Below are positions 20,108-31,071 of a DNA stretch of 64,000 bases, piece after piece. This DNA is from an uncultured Phycisphaerales bacterium. GTDB lineage: Bacteria; Planctomycetota; Phycisphaerae; Sedimentisphaerales; Anaerobacaceae. The notes under the pieces were generated by a model. The model saw only the letters and a program-made list of their open reading frames with translations. It was not told the origin of the DNA and did not search any database. The DNA lies in NCBI GenBank assembly GCA_903857265.1, contig CAIODZ010000047.1, positions 1 through 64,000 on the forward strand. The letters are read 5' to 3'. Within the stretch, counting starts at the first letter, position 1; each line of letters starts with the position of its first letter. The position numbers and the translations under genes were made by a program.

Positions 20108-21918
20108 TGTGCGGAATAGCTGGCTTTAACTGGAAAGATAACGCCGCAATCGAGGAGATGGCCGGGGCGATGCGACACCGCGGCCCCGATGACAGCGGGA
20201 CATATCTCGATGACAATGTCTCGCTTGGACATACGCGTCTGTCGATTCTTGATTTGTCCCCGAAAGGCCATCAGCCGATGTATTTTAAGAACCTGGCGAT
20301 TGTCTTCAACGGCGAAATTTACAACTTCCAGGAAATACGAAAAGAACTCGAATCTTTTGGTTACGGATTCACGTCTGGGACGGACACTGAGGTTATCCTG
20401 GCTGCGTATCACCGCTGGGGCGACAAATGCGTCGAAAAATTCAACGGCATGTGGGCCTTCTGCATTTACGACAGGGACAAACAAACGCTGTTCATTTCTC
20501 GCGACAGGTTCGGCATAAAGCCGGTTTATTATTATTTAGACGACCGGCGTTTTATCTTCGCCTCGGAACTAAAAGCAATCAGAAAACACCATATTGACCT
20601 TGAAACCGACCCGGCAGGCGTGAATTTCTTCTTTTACCAGAAGTATATCGGCGGAGATTTGACGATTTACAAAAACTGCCGAAAACTCAGGCCGGCCCAT
20701 AGTATTCTCTTCGACCTGAATACCAAAAAGCTGACCATTTCAAAACATTACGACCTCGAAGCCGAAATAGCTAAGCGTCAGGATATTGCTGTTGACGACC
20801 GGTTGGAAATGGTCGAGGAAATTCTCAGCGACGCCGTGCTTAAGAGGTTGATTGCCGACGTGCCCGTGGGAAGCTTCCTTTCGGGCGGTCTCGATTCATC
20901 GCTCATCTCCGCCATAATCGCCAAAAACAAAAAGGATTTCGACACCTTCTCAATCGGCTTCAAAGATGAATCATACAACGAACTGGAATTTTCGAAGATT
21001 GTCGCCGAGCACATCAAAACGGCTCATCATTACGAATATATGGACGTCAATGAAGAAGTTATGCAGCAGATAATCAGCGCGATGGATGAGCCATTTGGCG
21101 ACTCATCGGTCTTCCCGACGTACCTGCTCTCGAAGATTACCCGGCAAAAAGTTACGGTTTCATTGTCGGGCGATGCGGGCGACGAGGTATTTGGCGGCTA
21201 CGATACCTACAGGGCTTATAAACTGGCAAAATTTATTCCCGCCCCAGTTGCCGGATTGTCGCGCTTGCTTGTGAATATGATTCCGCCATCGGATAAAAAA
21301 GTTACCCTCGGCTTTAAGATGAAAAGATTCCTGCGTGATTTCGACGCGGGCTGCAACAGGCGACACCTGAACTGGATGGCGACCTTCACTGAGTCGAGCA
21401 GGAAAGACCTGTTGAACAATAGCTTTATTCCGGACGAGCAGCTTATCCCCTGCGGCAGCGAAGACAGCTTGCTCTCGGTGCAATTGAACGATATTCATAA
21501 CTATCTTGCCGAAGACATACTCAAAAAAATTGACCTCGCTTCGATGCAGGTTTCTTTGGAAGCGCGAGTGCCGTATCTGGACTATCGGCTTGTTCCGCTG
21601 GTCCTGTCGTTGCCTGATAAATACAAAATCAGGTTCCTGACGACTAAATGGTTTTTGAAAAGGATAGCCGATAAATACCTGCCCCGGCAAATAGTGCACA
21701 GAACCAAAAGAGGATTTACCGTTCCCGTGAGCAGTTGGATTCGAAACAGCGATTTGATAAAGGAATTTCTTACCGGCCGCAGATATTATGAGGGCGGACC
21801 AGTGAATTATGAACGAACACAACAATTATTTAATGAGCACATAAGCCGAAAGCGAGATAACGCCAGGGAATTATGGCTGATTTTCGTGTATAATCACTGG
21901 AGATGCAAAAACCGATGA
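20107..21918 (+). CDS. asnB: Asparagine synthase (glutamine-hydrolysing)-type amidotransferase
   Basis: Start reassigned to GTG 20107, so the N-terminus reads (M)CGIAGFNW with Cys2 as the class II GATase nucleophile. SFLSGGLDSS PP-loop. The 697-aa ORF adds a spurious N-terminal extension. Confidence 0.92.
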   Translation: MCGIAGFNWKDNAAIEEMAGAMRHRGPDDSGTYLDDNVSLGHTRLSILDLSPKGHQPMYFKNLAIVFNGEIYNFQEIRKELESFGYGFTSGTDTEVILAAYHRWGDKCVEKFNGMWAFCIYDRDKQTLFISRDRFGIKPVYYYLDDRRFIFASELKAIRKHHIDLETDPAGVNFFFYQKYIGGDLTIYKNCRKLRPAHSILFDLNTKKLTISKHYDLEAEIAKRQDIAVDDRLEMVEEILSDAVLKRLIADVPVGSFLSGGLDSSLISAIIAKNKKDFDTFSIGFKDESYNELEFSKIVAEHIKTAHHYEYMDVNEEVMQQIISAMDEPFGDSSVFPTYLLSKITRQKVTVSLSGDAGDEVFGGYDTYRAYKLAKFIPAPVAGLSRLLVNMIPPSDKKVTLGFKMKRFLRDFDAGCNRRHLNWMATFTESSRKDLLNNSFIPDEQLIPCGSEDSLLSVQLNDIHNYLAEDILKKIDLASMQVSLEARVPYLDYRLVPLVLSLPDKYKIRFLTTKWFLKRIADKYLPRQIVHRTKRGFTVPVSSWIRNSDLIKEFLTGRRYYEGGPVNYERTQQLFNEHISRKRDNARELWLIFVYNHWRCKNR

Positions 21919-22523
21919 CAGCAGACAAAATAGGCCATAACAGGTACGTAAATTATACTCCTGAGTCATACGAAAAACAGGGGATTATGACCTGGCTTTG
22001 CCGGATGCCGGCGGACAGGAAATTGGTCCCGGCCATATCGCGAATAAAGGGTAAGCATATCCTCGACGTGGGGCTGGGGACGGGCGACTATACGCGTCTG
22101 CTGTTAGACAACAACACGGTTGTCGGCGTTGACCAGAATCCGCATTTGTGTAAGCTCGCGGTCAAGGTACACAAAGGAGACGCGACAGAACTGTCGAAAC
22201 TGGTTGGCGGCGAAAAATTCGACATAGTACTATCGACGTGGATGACCGATTATTTCAACGGCGAAAAGTTGCAGCAATTTTTCAACGAGGCGAAGAAGGT
22301 ACTCAAAGACGGCGGCATGCTGATGACGACAACAATTAGGCCGAATGGCTGGGGCCTTATTTATTTATTTCTCGCAAGGTATTGGCGAAGGGTTGACAAG
22401 CACGGCTGCGCAAAGAACAAGGTCGCAGCGAAGCTCCGGCAGGCCGGCTTTACAGAAATCGAGCTAATCAACCTGAACTCCTGGCTTGGGATTCCCTGGG
22501 CCTGCCTGGTGATTGCAAAATGA
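21903..22523 (+). CDS. Class I SAM-dependent methyltransferase
   Basis: HILDVGLGTGDYTRLLLDNNTVVGVDQNP. Confidence 0.87.
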   Translation: MQKPMTADKIGHNRYVNYTPESYEKQGIMTWLCRMPADRKLVPAISRIKGKHILDVGLGTGDYTRLLLDNNTVVGVDQNPHLCKLAVKVHKGDATELSKLVGGEKFDIVLSTWMTDYFNGEKLQQFFNEAKKVLKDGGMLMTTTIRPNGWGLIYLFLARYWRRVDKHGCAKNKVAAKLRQAGFTEIELINLNSWLGIPWACLVIAK

Positions 22524-23635
22524 CAACTGATAGCCCCCAAAGACCAATCAGGGTTTGTTTCATAGCCCCAAAGACATACCCGGTTTTCAATCCTAAAGTC
22601 GGCGACTACTTCGGTGGGGCAAATGTTGACCTGTACTACCTGTCCACTGAAATAGCAAAAGATGCGAGGTTCGAGTGCTCCTTTATCGTGGCTGACTATG
22701 GCCAGCCCGACGGCGAGGTAATAGAGGGCGTAAAACTTTACAAGGCGCTCGATTTCAGCAAAAACGCACTTAGCGGCCTTGTACGAACGTGGCAGGCGCT
22801 GAAGCGGGCAGACGCGGACATTTATATGATGAAATGTGCCTCGCCGGGCGTGCCGGTTGTCACGACATTCTGCAAGTTACGCCGAAGGGTTTTTGTGTAT
22901 CGCCTCGCCAGCTTGCTCGAAAGCGATGGAACATATCTCCGCCAGCACCCGATTCTGGGAAGATTGTTTGCGTGGTCGCTGCGACAGGCCAAAGCAGTCT
23001 TTGCCCAGAACACAATCGACGTCGAAAACCTGGCCATGACGCTGGGCATATCTTCTCAGGTAATTCCCAATGGCCATCGTTTGCCAGCGATGCAGCAGCA
23101 GAATCGTGATACTATTTTGTGGGTTGGCCGCGATGACCCCGTCAAAAAACCCGAGCGATTCCTTGAGCTTGCCAAAGCCATCCCCAATGAACATTTCACA
23201 ATTGTTTGCCAGACGCCGAATAATGACCAGCATTACAAAGACATTATCATGCAGGCCGGCAAAATCCGGAATTTACAGTTTATCAGGCACGTGCCATTTG
23301 ACAGGATAAACGATTATTTCCAGCGGGCCAAAGTCCTCGTCAACACCAGCGATTCCGAGGGCTTCCCTAATACCTTCATCCAGGCCTGCAACTGCGGCGC
23401 GGCGATACTGTCTTTCAATGTTAATCCCGACGGTTTTCTGGATACGCACAAATGCGGTTTGTGTTGTAATGGCGACGCCGCTCAGCTAACATATGATATG
23501 CGGTTTTTGCTTGATGGCGACCGCTATGTCGAGTTCGGCTCCAATGCCCGAAAATATTCCGAAAAGTACCACGACATAACCAGAATCGCCGGCGAGTATA
23601 AGTCCGTCTTTGCTCGACTGGCCCAGAAAAGATGA
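22520..23635 (+). CDS. Glycosyltransferase family 4/1-like
   Basis: ILWVGRDDPVKKPERFLELAKAIP, VNTSDSEGFPNTFIQACNCGAAILSF. ATGA-type overlap with the upstream gene. Confidence 0.9.
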   Translation: MTTDSPQRPIRVCFIAPKTYPVFNPKVGDYFGGANVDLYYLSTEIAKDARFECSFIVADYGQPDGEVIEGVKLYKALDFSKNALSGLVRTWQALKRADADIYMMKCASPGVPVVTTFCKLRRRVFVYRLASLLESDGTYLRQHPILGRLFAWSLRQAKAVFAQNTIDVENLAMTLGISSQVIPNGHRLPAMQQQNRDTILWVGRDDPVKKPERFLELAKAIPNEHFTIVCQTPNNDQHYKDIIMQAGKIRNLQFIRHVPFDRINDYFQRAKVLVNTSDSEGFPNTFIQACNCGAAILSFNVNPDGFLDTHKCGLCCNGDAAQLTYDMRFLLDGDRYVEFGSNARKYSEKYHDITRIAGEYKSVFARLAQKR

Positions 23636-23679
23636 CCGGCGAAGCCGCCCAATATCCAGGCCCGCCATAGGAGAAAAAA

Positions 23680-24456
23680 ATGGAAAGATTCGCCTTCGGA
23701 GAAAACTGGCGAAATTTTTCTAAACAACTGACCAATGAGGCCTATCTCGACGCCAAAAAGTCGGTCAGGGAGCTGGTCGGCGACCTGACCGGAAAAACCG
23801 TCCTTGATATTGGCTGCGGCAGCGGACTTTTCTCAATCGCAGCATGCGCGCTGGGCGCCAAAAAAGTTGTCGGTTTCGATTACGACCCGCAATGCGTTGC
23901 TACCGCCAAAGACGTGCTCGAACGCGTCCGCCAGTGGGAACCGGTTATCAGGGCGGATTCAATTAATTTCTCCGTCAACTCGATTCTTAACGAAAACATG
24001 AATCTCGAACCTGCTGACGTCGTATATAGCTGGGGAGTTCTTCACCATACCGGGAATATGCACAAGGCCTTCGGGGCGACCGCTCGGCTTGTCGCCCCCA
24101 AAGGCACTCTCGCGATAGCAATCTACAATAAGCATTTCACCTCGCCCATCTGGAAAATGATAAAGTTCACCTACGTCAAAAGCCCCGCGATTATCAAAAA
24201 ACTCCTCATCTGGCTGGTCCTGATTGTCAAAGTGCCTGCTGTAATGCTCACATCAAGGCGAAATCCTTTCAGTAAAGAACGAGGTATGAGCTACTACTAC
24301 GACATCGTGGACTGGGTGGGCGGCTACCCCTACGAATACGCGTCGGTCGATGAGGTAACGGCTTTTTTTGAGCAGCGAGGGTTTAAGCTGAAAAAATTCG
24401 TAAAAACCCGGGGCTTTACGGGTTGCAATGAATTTGTTTTTGAGAGAGTAGCATAA
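23680..24456 (+). CDS. Class I SAM-dependent methyltransferase
   Basis: [31 protein letters not shown]. Confidence 0.92.
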   Translation: MERFAFGENWRNFSKQLTNEAYLDAKKSVRELVGDLTGKTVLDIGCGSGLFSIAACALGAKKVVGFDYDPQCVATAKDVLERVRQWEPVIRADSINFSVNSILNENMNLEPADVVYSWGVLHHTGNMHKAFGATARLVAPKGTLAIAIYNKHFTSPIWKMIKFTYVKSPAIIKKLLIWLVLIVKVPAVMLTSRRNPFSKERGMSYYYDIVDWVGGYPYEYASVDEVTAFFEQRGFKLKKFVKTRGFTGCNEFVFERVA

Positions 24457-26279
24457 TGTGCGGAATTCTCGGCTTCAACTGGGAAGACGAAAAAAAAGTC
24501 AGGTCGCTTGCCGAGTTGCTTAATCATCGCGGCCCGGAGCAGGAAGGTTTCCACGTCAGAGACGGCATATCTATCGGGCACAAACGGCTTAAAATTATCG
24601 ACCTCTCCGAAAAGGGTCGCCAGCCAATGTATAACGAGGATGGCTCCGTTTGCGTAACCTTCAACGGCGAGATATTCAACTTTCCCGAAATCAAGGAATC
24701 GCTCGAAAAGCAGGGCCACGTTTTCATATCTCATACCGATACCGAGGTGCTCGTTCACGGCTATGAACAGTGGGGCACCGATATGCTCGAACGCCTCAAT
24801 GGCCAGTTCGCATTCTGTATCTTCGACAAAAAACAAAACCTGTTCTTTCTGGCCAGGGACCGCTTTGGCATCAAGCCCCTGTTTTACTATTGCGATGGAA
24901 GAAAATTCGTCTTTGGCTCCGAGCTGAAGGTCTTTCTCAAAAGCGATATCGAAAAAAAGATAAATCAGCACGCTATGGATTATTATATGCTTTTTGGTAA
25001 TACGCCTTTCGACCGGTCAATTCTCGAAGGCGTCAAAAAGCTGCCGGCCGGCTCTATGCTGGTTTACGACCTCTCCGCGAGAAAAATAAAAGAGAACCGC
25101 CGTTACTGGACGCTTTCGTTTGCTAACCAGCTCGACTGCGATGAAACAGAGATAGAAAAACAAATCGTTGAGCGGCTCGACAGGGCAGTCAAAATGCAGT
25201 TGATATCGGATGTGCCGCTCGGCGCGTTTTTGTCTGGTGGTTTGGACAGCTCTATCCTTGTCGCCATTATGAGCAAATACGTCAAGAACCTTAATACCTT
25301 TTCGATAAGGTTCGACCGTGATGATTTTAACGAGTCCAAATATGCGAAGATAGTATCCGATAAGTTTGGGACACGCCATTTCGAGATAAATTTCAACGCT
25401 GACAACGTCAGGGAACTGATAACCGAATTGCCATATTATTATGACGACCCGTTCGGCGACCCTTCGATGATTCCGACCTGTCTTGTGTCGAGGGTCGCAA
25501 GACAACACGTTACGGTTTCGCTGTCCGGCACAGGCGGAGACGAGCTTTTCGGTGGGTACGGGCATTATAATGATTACGTTCTGTTAAGGACCCTCAACAA
25601 CTTGCCTGTGCCGATAAAACGTCTTCTGGATTATTCGACGGTACCGGCAAATCTTCTTTTCAGAAAGGAAAAATTCAACAAGCTTCGCGGCTTTCTCGGC
25701 GAAAAAGAAGACCGCACCACTTTGTATCTGCGATTGTTTAGCTATATGTTCAGGACAAAAGACGAGCCATCTTCCAAACTGGCGGCCTTCAGGTATCTTG
25801 AAAAGCATTTTGTCTATACGGATGACATTAACAACGCGATGAACTACGATTTGAACGAGTATCTGCCCGACGACCTGCTTGTGAAGGAAGACCGCGCGTC
25901 GATGGCGGTTACCCTGGAGGCCCGCGTGCCTTTTCTTGACCATACGCTGGCGGAGTTTGCGGCACGAATTCCGCCCAGGTTAAAAATTAAAATGGGCACC
26001 AAGAAATATATCCTTAAAAAGGCCTTCAGTGATGTTCTGCCTTACGAAATACTGCATCGCAAAAAACAGGGCTTTGGCGTCCCGCTGATACACTATTTCA
26101 GAAATGAGCTGAAAGATTTCGCGTATAAGCATATTTTCGATTTTGACCTGCTCGACTACTATGACAAAGATACACTGAAAATATACTGGAACAGACACCA
26201 GCAGGGACAGGGCGATTACTATCGTATCTTCTGGAGCATTATGATGTTCAACCTGTGGTTCAAAAAGTGGATGGTCTGA
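24456..26279 (+). CDS. asnB: Asparagine synthase (glutamine-hydrolysing)-type amidotransferase, second copy
   Basis: [44 protein letters not shown] overlap with the upstream gene. Confidence 0.92.
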   Translation: MCGILGFNWEDEKKVRSLAELLNHRGPEQEGFHVRDGISIGHKRLKIIDLSEKGRQPMYNEDGSVCVTFNGEIFNFPEIKESLEKQGHVFISHTDTEVLVHGYEQWGTDMLERLNGQFAFCIFDKKQNLFFLARDRFGIKPLFYYCDGRKFVFGSELKVFLKSDIEKKINQHAMDYYMLFGNTPFDRSILEGVKKLPAGSMLVYDLSARKIKENRRYWTLSFANQLDCDETEIEKQIVERLDRAVKMQLISDVPLGAFLSGGLDSSILVAIMSKYVKNLNTFSIRFDRDDFNESKYAKIVSDKFGTRHFEINFNADNVRELITELPYYYDDPFGDPSMIPTCLVSRVARQHVTVSLSGTGGDELFGGYGHYNDYVLLRTLNNLPVPIKRLLDYSTVPANLLFRKEKFNKLRGFLGEKEDRTTLYLRLFSYMFRTKDEPSSKLAAFRYLEKHFVYTDDINNAMNYDLNEYLPDDLLVKEDRASMAVTLEARVPFLDHTLAEFAARIPPRLKIKMGTKKYILKKAFSDVLPYEILHRKKQGFGVPLIHYFRNELKDFAYKHIFDFDLLDYYDKDTLKIYWNRHQQGQGDYYRIFWSIMMFNLWFKKWMV

Positions 26280-26309
26280 GAAGCCGCCTGCAGAGTAATC
26301 CTGGCTTTT

Positions 26310-27299
26310 CTATCTTCCGGTAATTTTCCAGTAGCAGTTTCTGAGAATCATCTTAATCTTCAGCATATCTGCAATTCGTATACAGAAGTTTTTCAATACT
26401 TCTGTGTAGTAGTAGAAATATGCCACACCAATTTTGCCTCCGTCTCTAATGAAAATCTCCCTGCCTTCCCTGATTCCAATCAGGCCGCAGCTTGCGCCTC
26501 CCGTTCTCATGTTGGCTATCACGGCATCTAAATAAAGGAAGCAAACTTTTTGTTTGCACAGTCGCGAAACAAAATCGTAATCCATTGCTACCCTGTAACT
26601 CGTATTAAATAATCCGTATGTTTGGTATGCTTGTCTGCGCACAAAACACGTAGGATGATTTACAGGCAGGCGGAGAGTTGTAACCTTCTCGACCCGCGTT
26701 GCTGGTTTTGAAATGCCTAACACGAGCGTGCCCGATTCGTTCCATTGCCTTCGAATTCCGTGAATAACGCCCGCGGTCTTGTTTTGCAAAAACAGTCCCG
26801 CGACGTTCTTTGCCGCATTTAACTCATACCAGTCGCCGCCGTTGATAATACCGATGATGTCCCCTGTGCTTGCCTTTATCCCTTTGTTCCAGGCCTCGGA
26901 AATACCGCTGTCCGGCTCGCTCACCCAATAATCTATTGCTTGTTCGTATTTCTTTATTATCTCTGTCGTGCCGTCGGTTGAGCCGCCGTCAATAACGATG
27001 TACTCCACGTTATCATAGCTCTGTTCCAGAACGCTTCGCAGCGTCTGCTCAATAGATTCATGACCGTTAAACACAACGGTAATTACGCTGACCAGGGGGT
27101 TGTCCTGGAAACTTCTTTTAAAGTATCCTTTTGTTCTCAGGCCGCCTTCGCCTTGCCGCCCGAGTTGCGCCAGTAAAAACAACTCCGTCTGAAATTTTGA
27201 CGATGAGTCATTTTTAATTTCAGGCTGCTCGGTTGTTACCATCCGGGTGGTCGCATATTGCGTGTTTAAACAAGACACGTCGTTTTGGTTCGTATTCAT
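26310..27299 (-). CDS. Glycosyltransferase family 2
   Basis: LVSVITVVFNGHESIEQTLRSVLEQSYDNVEYIVIDGGSTDGT. Confidence 0.93.
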   Translation of the reverse strand: MNTNQNDVSCLNTQYATTRMVTTEQPEIKNDSSSKFQTELFLLAQLGRQGEGGLRTKGYFKRSFQDNPLVSVITVVFNGHESIEQTLRSVLEQSYDNVEYIVIDGGSTDGTTEIIKKYEQAIDYWVSEPDSGISEAWNKGIKASTGDIIGIINGGDWYELNAAKNVAGLFLQNKTAGVIHGIRRQWNESGTLVLGISKPATRVEKVTTLRLPVNHPTCFVRRQAYQTYGLFNTSYRVAMDYDFVSRLCKQKVCFLYLDAVIANMRTGGASCGLIGIREGREIFIRDGGKIGVAYFYYYTEVLKNFCIRIADMLKIKMILRNCYWKITGR

Positions 27300-28099
27300 T
27301 TACGTTCTTTATCGGCCTGTTCAACAGTGAACAGGTAATCTAATTTGCTACTTCCTATACAACGTACGGAATAACCATGCTGCTTGAATAAATCAAATGT
27401 AGCTTGGTAGTTGGGGTTCACGTTGCCAGGATGAAATTCGTTGCTTATTTCGACCATCCAGGTTGGACGTGGCGACATTCTCAATGTGTTCACAGCCCCC
27501 AAAAGAACATCGTATTCCGCGCCCTCCACGTCAATCTTAATTACTAATTTTTTGCCCCTAAATCTATTACCCAATATCGCGTCCAGAGTATGGACAGGAA
27601 TTATCCTTTTACATTTCGTCTGACCATACCAGCCACGGACCAGAGATGCCACCGCCCACGGCGCGGCCACCCACGGCGAATTATACAATTCCAATAGGCC
27701 TGCCCTACTATACAAACCGATAGGCCAAACCTCTGCGCAATTTTGCCAGTTATTATCTTTCAAGTTCGCATACAAACATCGCAGGTTTTTCGGTTGTGGT
27801 TCAATCGCTACAACGTATTTGCCGAGAGAACAGGCGATGCAGGAGTAAAAGCCGATGTTTGCCCCAGCGTCAACAAAGACCTCTGCTCCCGATAATGCCT
27901 TTTTGATTACCTCAATTTCTTCCGCCTCGTAAATACCCTTTGACATTTGTTTGTTAGCGCTGTGGCTCAAGCCGTTCATTCGGATACCGTGTGCCGAAAA
28001 ATGAATGACCTTGTGGTAAGGGCAGGTATGAAGCAGGTTGGCGCATGAATGTATTATGAACCATATACATTTCCGAAGTTTCTCCGGTAATCCAGTCAT
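27296..28099 (-). CDS. FkbM-family methyltransferase
   Basis: EVFVDAGANIGFYSCIACSLGKYVVAIEPQPKNLRCLYANL, LVIKIDVEGAEYDVLLGA. Confidence 0.9.
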   Translation of the reverse strand: MTGLPEKLRKCIWFIIHSCANLLHTCPYHKVIHFSAHGIRMNGLSHSANKQMSKGIYEAEEIEVIKKALSGAEVFVDAGANIGFYSCIACSLGKYVVAIEPQPKNLRCLYANLKDNNWQNCAEVWPIGLYSRAGLLELYNSPWVAAPWAVASLVRGWYGQTKCKRIIPVHTLDAILGNRFRGKKLVIKIDVEGAEYDVLLGAVNTLRMSPRPTWMVEISNEFHPGNVNPNYQATFDLFKQHGYSVRCIGSSKLDYLFTVEQADKERK

Positions 28100-29280
28100 T
28101 TCTTCTCCTTCTTCGTCTGTTCGATTATGATATTCACCTGGTTCCAGACATCTTCAACTGTAATTTTATCTATGCAGGGAAACGGCATATTACGTGCGGT
28201 TTTATAAATACAGTTCAACTGACAGCCGAAACAGGGCATTTTATGTATTACCGCGACAGGCAATCGACGCGATGACTCAACTTCTGCCTGATAAGGCATG
28301 AAACGTCCGTAATGTCCGCCCCCGAGGATACATACCACCGGCGTCCCCGTGGCCGCCGCGATGTGTGCCGGGCCCGTATCGTTGGCGACCACCAGCCGGG
28401 CATTGTTTAAAATTTTAGCTAAATCAGACAAAGACGTTTTCCCTGCCATATTACGCAGTGGTGCGGAACATAAATTTTTAAGCTTCTCTCCTAACTCCTC
28501 ATCGTTTTTCCCACCGCAAATTAAGCCCGTCCAGCCGGCGACATCATGTATTTTTTCTGCCAGTCGCGCAAAACGTTCAATCGGCCATCTCTTGCGTTCA
28601 ATAAGAGAGCCGACTATCAGCACATAATATTTTTCGTCTTCCACAAGAGACGATTTGCCTTGGGGTATATCAATGAATGGTGCGCCGGCGTGAAACGAAC
28701 TGAATCCGAGGCCTCGCATAAATTCGGCATTGCGACACAGCTCCATCATTGGTTCGGGAGATGCGGCAACAAGATGGGTGTACCAGCAGTCGCTTAAACG
28801 CTTTTGCCAGGGCCTCATATACCCGTTGTCTCCCTGGCTTCCTGTTTTTTCTTTTGCCTGGCTCGCTCTTATAACAGCGTCCCCGGTGTAATACTCGCGA
28901 GAATACGTCGGCTGAATAGCCGTCTCGAAACCCCTTCGGGAAATGGCCCTGAGGGTTTTATATCTGTAGAAAAGATTTCTATTGAGCTTCTTTGTGTTTA
29001 TCCAGATGAATTCATCGACGAAGTTATTATCGAATGTCTCAGCGAAATCTTTCCAAGCGATATTGCCGCAAAGGGTAATTCTGTAATTCCTGTACTTTTC
29101 GGATTTCCTTAATGTCTCGAGGGAATTTCTGAACAGGATATAATCGCCTATCGAATCCAGCCGGACCAATAGCAGTGTATTCTCCTGGATTTTAGCCGGC
29201 TTTGAAATGGCAAAAAAATCAGTGACTGATAACGCCGCGAAGTTGATGACAGTGCCTAATTTTGCCAGTATGTTGAACAT
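28096..29280 (-). CDS. Glycosyltransferase family 9 (heptosyltransferase-like)
   Basis: TLLLVRLDSIGDYILFRNSLETLR, LVVANDTGPAHIAAATGTPVVCILGGG. Confidence 0.9.
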   Translation of the reverse strand: MFNILAKLGTVINFAALSVTDFFAISKPAKIQENTLLLVRLDSIGDYILFRNSLETLRKSEKYRNYRITLCGNIAWKDFAETFDNNFVDEFIWINTKKLNRNLFYRYKTLRAISRRGFETAIQPTYSREYYTGDAVIRASQAKEKTGSQGDNGYMRPWQKRLSDCWYTHLVAASPEPMMELCRNAEFMRGLGFSSFHAGAPFIDIPQGKSSLVEDEKYYVLIVGSLIERKRWPIERFARLAEKIHDVAGWTGLICGGKNDEELGEKLKNLCSAPLRNMAGKTSLSDLAKILNNARLVVANDTGPAHIAAATGTPVVCILGGGHYGRFMPYQAEVESSRRLPVAVIHKMPCFGCQLNCIYKTARNMPFPCIDKITVEDVWNQVNIIIEQTKKEKK

Positions 29281-29281
29281 A

Positions 29282-30001
29282 TTACATCGCCAGTGCTCTT
29301 ATCTCGAAACCGTAAATCCTCGGGCTTGGTTTGTGATATGAACTGCTGGTTACTTTGTTCCAGAAATCCTTATTCATTATGTAAATCTTGAGCAATACCT
29401 TTACGATTACTCTTTTCATAAAAGAAAGGTCATTTACACATTGGGGGTCTAAAAATTCAATTTGATTAAAGCCGGCGGCTTTCAAAACATAAAACAAACT
29501 CCCAGTTGTAAAAAGAGTTGTATGAGTAAAATCTTCATAAGCCCAGTAGCAGCCGGTATTGGATTGTGCGTTTGGAACCATAACCAGCAGTTTACCGTTC
29601 TCTGAAAGCAATATTTTTTTGACAATCGACAAAGTTTCGATGATTTTATGTTTTTCTATATGTTCTAAAACATGACTCATTATAACAAAATCGAATGCCT
29701 TTGAATGTTTGTTCGAGTATTCTTCTAAATTAGATATCTCTTCAACGTTCAACCCTGTAGATTTACAATATTCTACAGCTTCTTTGGAAATGTCAGCACC
29801 ATAAATATTTGGATACCCTTCGTTTCGCAAGCACTTGAGCATTTGCCCGAAACCGCACCCAATGTCTAATATTCTTGCGTTCTTGTCTCCAGCCAGCGCC
29901 TCAAGCAAATACCGCGGCATCCGGAAGTTGCTGTAATCTTCCGGGCGTATATTCCGATATCCAAAATACTCATTTGCAGGTTTATTGTTAGTTTCCACCA
30001 A
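29282..30001 (-). CDS. Class I SAM-dependent methyltransferase
   Basis: ARILDIGCGFGQMLKCLRNEGYPNIYGADIS, FDFVIMSHVLEHIE. Confidence 0.92.
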   Translation of the reverse strand: MVETNNKPANEYFGYRNIRPEDYSNFRMPRYLLEALAGDKNARILDIGCGFGQMLKCLRNEGYPNIYGADISKEAVEYCKSTGLNVEEISNLEEYSNKHSKAFDFVIMSHVLEHIEKHKIIETLSIVKKILLSENGKLLVMVPNAQSNTGCYWAYEDFTHTTLFTTGSLFYVLKAAGFNQIEFLDPQCVNDLSFMKRVIVKVLLKIYIMNKDFWNKVTSSSYHKPSPRIYGFEIRALAM

Positions 30002-30135
30002 TATTCCCTTCTAATGACACGTGACATCCTAAAGCTTGCTGCTCACGATTTATTTGGTGCCGTAAACAAACAAATGTCGGGCTGAATCTAAAACCAACAT
30101 AATATCAGCGATCTTAAGGATACCTTGTTTTAATT

Positions 30136-31071
30136 TCAATTTATTATTTCTCTTATCTTGTCTTTCACTTTATCTACAAAACTAACCAAATACCTTTTCT
30201 CTGTAAGTTTATCGCTACTGCTATCCCTGCTCATAAATGGCGGATGTCTCAACGGAAACTCCATCGCCTCAACAGGAATATTGGCCGACTTATCGTTTTT
30301 ACAAGAAGTGTGTGTGCCACCTGCACTGAAACCAATATTGGAAATAAGATTAACATTAGGAAGAATAGTTAAACAATTTCGTATCCAACAAGTAAAAGTC
30401 CACTGATAGTCCCAAGTATTTATTTCTCCCTGGTAGGTCATCTCAAATATCCGCATCCAGTAGTGAACCAACTTTTTATTTCCAAGCCAATCCTGCAACC
30501 ATCCATTATCATGTATCTCCGGCCACGACTTCATATCAACATCATAATTCTTCCAGGCGCGACGCCAGGTTGCCCATCCCCATATAAGGGTATAGCGAGA
30601 AAAATAATAGCTGTACTCCGTACGCTTTTTGCCGAATTGAAAATTATCTCCACTTATTTGTCCAATACGCTCATCATCTCGGTACTTATTCAGCAATTCC
30701 TCGCAAAATCTAAAAAATGTCGGATGGGGCAAACAATCATCTTCAAGTATTATCCCTTCCTCTACATGTTCAAAAAACCAATCAATCGCTCGGCTTACTG
30801 CAACTTTACATCCCAGATTTTTGTCTCTGAAAAGCGTTTTAACTTCACAATCCCAGTCAATCCCCTCATTAACAATTCTGCGCACATCTGCACACTTTTC
30901 CGCCTCGCCAGACTTGCCTTCTCGTGGGCCATCCGCTGCTATAAAAAGTTGCGAAGGTTGAGCTTGTCGGATGGCTTCCAATACCCGTCTTGTTGTATCT
31001 GGACGGTTGAAAACCAAGAACAAAACAGGACTCTTTAGCGGCTCTGGAGCAACGAGCACTTTGTTGTTCAC
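30136..31071 (-). CDS. GT2-like/nucleotide-diphospho-sugar transferase-fold glycosyltransferase
   Basis: [61 protein letters not shown]. Confidence 0.85.
   Translation of the reverse strand: MNNKVLVAPEPLKSPVLFLVFNRPDTTRRVLEAIRQAQPSQLFIAADGPREGKSGEAEKCADVRRIVNEGIDWDCEVKTLFRDKNLGCKVAVSRAIDWFFEHVEEGIILEDDCLPHPTFFRFCEELLNKYRDDERIGQISGDNFQFGKKRTEYSYYFSRYTLIWGWATWRRAWKNYDVDMKSWPEIHDNGWLQDWLGNKKLVHYWMRIFEMTYQGEINTWDYQWTFTCWIRNCLTILPNVNLISNIGFSAGGTHTSCKNDKSANIPVEAMEFPLRHPPFMSRDSSSDKLTEKRYLVSFVDKVKDKIREIIN

Noticed and set aside
21160-21825. 221-aa minus-strand ORF
   Set aside because: Antisense to the first asnB; no domain signal.
24330-24971. 213-aa minus-strand ORF
   Set aside because: Antisense to the methyltransferase/asnB junction; no recognisable motif.
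20107-26279. Lasso-peptide or other RiPP cluster suggested by asparagine-synthase homologues
   Set aside because: Both proteins are full-length AsnB types with intact glutaminase domains in a glycan cluster. No precursor, B1 or B2 protein was seen.
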